Source: Myxococcales bacterium (GTDB lineage Bacteria; Myxococcota_A; Polyangia; Polyangiales; JADJMO01). From it: a stretch of DNA of 16,280 nucleotides. The notes below the pieces were generated by a model. The model saw only the letters and a list, made by a program, of their open reading frames with translations, was not told where the DNA came from and did no database searches. Below, piece after piece: positions 14,798 to 16,280 of the stretch. The position numbers were made by a program, and so were the translations under genes. The DNA lies in assembly GCA_021783935.1 (NCBI GenBank), contig JAJXTK010000048.1, positions 1 to 16,280 on the forward strand, read 5' to 3'. Position 1 is the first letter of the stretch. The number at the start of each line of letters is the position of its first letter.

Positions 14798-15097
14798 CTA
14801 CAGCTCGGCGCCGCACTTCTCGCAGGCGCTCGCCGACTCGTCGTTCAGCGCCTTGCAGGCGCGGCAGCGGACCTTCACCGTCTCATCGGCCGCGGCAGCC
14901 GTGGCGTCGACGTGCTCATCCGTCGCCGCCTCGCGCCGCCGCCGCTCCTCGAACGCCTGGCGCTCGGCGTACAGCTGCGCCATGCGCTCGTCGTGCGCGG
15001 CGCGGCGTTGGTCCTCTGCGCGCCCCGCGAGCATGCGCAGCAGCAGCCACGCGACGCCGAGCGCGAGGATCAACCACATGATCGGCGGAAACGACAT
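14798..15097 (-). CDS. Small membrane-anchored zinc-ribbon protein
   Basis: A 99-residue protein. A membrane segment at 6-24 (IMWLILALGVAWLLLRMLA) is followed by a highly charged, probably coiled-coil region (25-60: RAEDQRRAAHDERMAQLY...), an Ala-rich linker and a C-terminal zinc ribbon (Cys78, Cys81, Cys92, Cys95; CRAC...CEKC). The tail should face the cytoplasm. The open frame runs far upstream over the next gene, but an AGGAGG site six bases before this ATG fixes the start. It lies 32 bases downstream of the HAD-DUF4286 gene on the same strand and probably shares its transcript. The function is unknown; zinc ribbons of this kind usually bind protein or nucleic acid. Confidence 0.82.
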   Translation of the reverse strand: MSFPPIMWLILALGVAWLLLRMLAGRAEDQRRAAHDERMAQLYAERQAFEERRRREAATDEHVDATAAAADETVKVRCRACKALNDESASACEKCGAEL

Positions 15098-15103
15098 CGG
15101 CGC

Positions 15104-15109
15104 CCTCCT
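15104..15109 (-). promoter_or_regulatory. Ribosome binding site for the small zinc-ribbon gene
   Basis: On the minus strand AGGAGG is six bases before the ATG at 15097. It decides between this start and a much longer open frame that overlaps the upstream gene. Confidence 0.75.
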
Positions 15110-15129
15110 GATCGGCTGGGGATCGCGGC

Positions 15130-16128
15130 TCACGTCGCGGCGAGCACGCTGACCACGCTGCGCCGGAACGCGACCTCGTCGGGCGCGAACAGCTCGCCCG
15201 TGCGCGCGCGCAGCCGGGGCGCGTCGCGCTCGAGGTAGCGCTCGTAGGCGCCGTGCGTGCGAAAGCGGTAGCTCGCGCGGAAGCGGCGCTCGTCGAGCCG
15301 CAGCAGCTCGGCGCCCCGCACCCCTGCGCACGCGCGCACGGCGCCGAGGTGCTCGCCGATCATCCACGCGTGGTAGCGCGCCGCGACGTCGGCGCTCGCG
15401 GTCTCGGCCTCGACCTCGTAGGCGACCGGTCCGCGCTTGTGCGCCGCGATCGTGCGCGCGAGCTCGTGGAGATCCGAGAAGCGCAGATCGACCGCCTCGG
15501 GCGCCGGCTCGCTGTCGCCGGGGCGCGGCACGTACGCGGTGCGGACCCCGCGTGCGCCGGCCGGCAGCAGGTCGTAGTCGTCGAAGGCCGAGACGTGGAT
15601 CCAGTGATCGAGCTCGTAGCCGCGGGCGATCACCCGCGCGATGGCCGCGTCCCAGGCGCGATCGGTCGGCTTGTAGGCGCCCAGCTCCTCCGCGGTGACG
15701 CACAGATCCCAAGGGCGCCCGAGGCGTCGCTCGACGTCGAGCTGGTGGACGACGTCGCAGTTGGAGATGACGCCGAGATCGACCACGCCGCCGAGCAGAC
15801 GCAGCGCGGCGACCGTGTCGTCGAAGAAGGGCAGCTCGCCGAACGCGCGCGCCCAGCTCGACAAGCGCGCGGCGTCGAGCTCGGGCCGCAGCACGTGCCC
15901 CACCTTCGTCAACACGTCTCGGTAGGAGCTGAAGGGCGCGCCGCGGTGCGAGGGGCGCTGCAGCCGGATGCTCTCCGCCAAGAATTGCGGCATGCGCGTC
16001 GCCTCGACGCCGAGCGTCGTGAGCCCCTTGGCCCAGTCGACCAGGGTTCCGAAGCAGTCGAAGGTCACGAGGTCGACCTTTGCGAGCAGTTTCGCTTCGT
16101 CGAGGCCTTGGCGGGACGGGGCGGCCAT
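15130..16128 (-). CDS. HAD (haloacid dehalogenase type II-like) fused to a DUF4286-like domain
   Basis: A 332-residue fusion. Residues about 18-225 form a HAD domain resembling 2-haloacid dehalogenases: nucleophile motif FDCFGTLVDW, VISNCD, catalytic Lys in GAYKPTDRAWD, and the acidic HVSAFDDYDLLPAGARG before AYVPR. Residues about 235-332 (YEVEAETA...YHAWMIGEHLGAV...AYERYLERDAPRLRA) match the small ferredoxin-like DUF4286 fold, normally a stand-alone protein. The enzyme half probably hydrolyses a carbon-halogen or phosphate ester bond; the added domain may bind a ligand or mediate dimerisation. ATG start with no clear ribosome site. It is first in a two-gene minus-strand unit with the zinc-ribbon gene and divergent from the gene starting at 16229. 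Confidence 0.87.
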   Translation of the reverse strand: MAAPSRQGLDEAKLLAKVDLVTFDCFGTLVDWAKGLTTLGVEATRMPQFLAESIRLQRPSHRGAPFSSYRDVLTKVGHVLRPELDAARLSSWARAFGELPFFDDTVAALRLLGGVVDLGVISNCDVVHQLDVERRLGRPWDLCVTAEELGAYKPTDRAWDAAIARVIARGYELDHWIHVSAFDDYDLLPAGARGVRTAYVPRPGDSEPAPEAVDLRFSDLHELARTIAAHKRGPVAYEVEAETASADVAARYHAWMIGEHLGAVRACAGVRGAELLRLDERRFRASYRFRTHGAYERYLERDAPRLRARTGELFAPDEVAFRRSVVSVLAAT

Positions 16129-16228
16129 GGGGTGTCAGGATTAGCGGGTGGAGGTCGCGAGGAGAAGGGGGCCGACGCGGCCGTGGCGGACGGGTGCATC
16201 GGCGCTCGCCTGCCGACGTCCAACGATC

Positions 16229-16280
16229 GTGCGTCGCCCCTTGCTCCTCGCGCTCGCCCTGGCCGTCCCGACGCTCGCCT
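16229..16280 (+). CDS. Start of a secreted protein (cut by window end)
   Basis: The GTG at 16229 opens a frame beginning MRRPLLLALALAVPTLA, a classical positively charged then hydrophobic signal peptide. Only 17 residues fit, so the product is unknown. An in-frame GTG at 16148 would add 27 Arg-rich residues that would bury the signal peptide, so I prefer 16229. It is transcribed divergently from the HAD-DUF4286 gene, with about 100 bases between them for promoters. Confidence 0.5.
   Translation, partial: MRRPLLLALALAVPTLA

Noticed and set aside
14798..15712. Extension of the small zinc-ribbon gene to a 304-residue protein
   Set aside because: The extra N-terminal part is Arg/Gly/Ala-rich and overlaps the HAD-DUF4286 gene. 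AGGAGG supports the short start at 15097.
1..16280. Search for tRNA, rRNA, insertion sequences, integrase sites or an origin
   Set aside because: No cloverleaf-like segment, transposase motif, terminal repeats or DnaA-box cluster was recognised by eye. Composition is uniform, so recent transfer is not indicated.

Overview
The window looks like chromosomal DNA of a high-GC delta-proteobacterial relative, most likely a myxobacterium of the Polyangiales type. This is inferred from the very high GC content, Cys-rich 'CDDGN' (DUF4215-type) repeats and thrombospondin type 3 repeats in a secreted protein, the many receiver-like regulators, and the GTG/TTG starts. No rRNA, tRNA, CRISPR array, insertion sequence or phage gene is visible. 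Gene density is high and nearly all of the window is coding.

Layout. (A) 3-3659, plus strand: the 3' part of a giant secreted mosaic protein with Cys-rich repeats, a metal-dependent amidohydrolase with all metal ligands, calcium-binding TSP3 repeats, OB/Ig-like beta domains and a C-terminal lamin-tail domain. A strong hairpin follows it. (B) 3737-10814, plus strand: a compact six-gene run. It encodes an AdoMet decarboxylase (SpeD-like), a two-TM zinc-ribbon/DUF4178 protein, a 59-residue membrane-anchored peptide with a TTG start, a multi-TM spermidine-synthase-like enzyme, a ferritin-like diiron protein, and a Tat-exported lipoprotein flavin amine oxidase. A 9-bp inverted repeat ends this run against a convergent neighbour. 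(C) 10861-14796: signalling genes. These are a minus-strand HTH-receiver protein, a minus-strand kinase/receiver-like protein that has lost both phosphorylation sites, a minus-strand HAD hydrolase, and a plus-strand single-domain receiver-like protein behind a 359-bp leader with mutually exclusive stem-loops. (D) 14798-16128, minus strand: a HAD hydrolase fused to a DUF4286-like domain, and a membrane-anchored zinc-ribbon protein. (E) From 16229, plus strand: the first codons of a secreted or lipoprotein gene cut by the window edge.

How it fits together. Region B is the most interesting. A pyruvoyl enzyme could make decarboxylated AdoMet, and a membrane-bound aminopropyltransferase could use it. 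A flavin amine oxidase on the outer side of the inner membrane and a diiron protein could oxidise the product. The DUF4178 zinc-ribbon protein and the small peptide ending in a Gly/Tyr/Phe/His/Trp-rich tail have no metabolic role I recognise and may be scaffold and substrate. This suggests a membrane-tethered polyamine or peptide-aminopropylation pathway, not ordinary spermidine synthesis. That reading is inference. The individual enzyme families are well supported by catalytic motifs.
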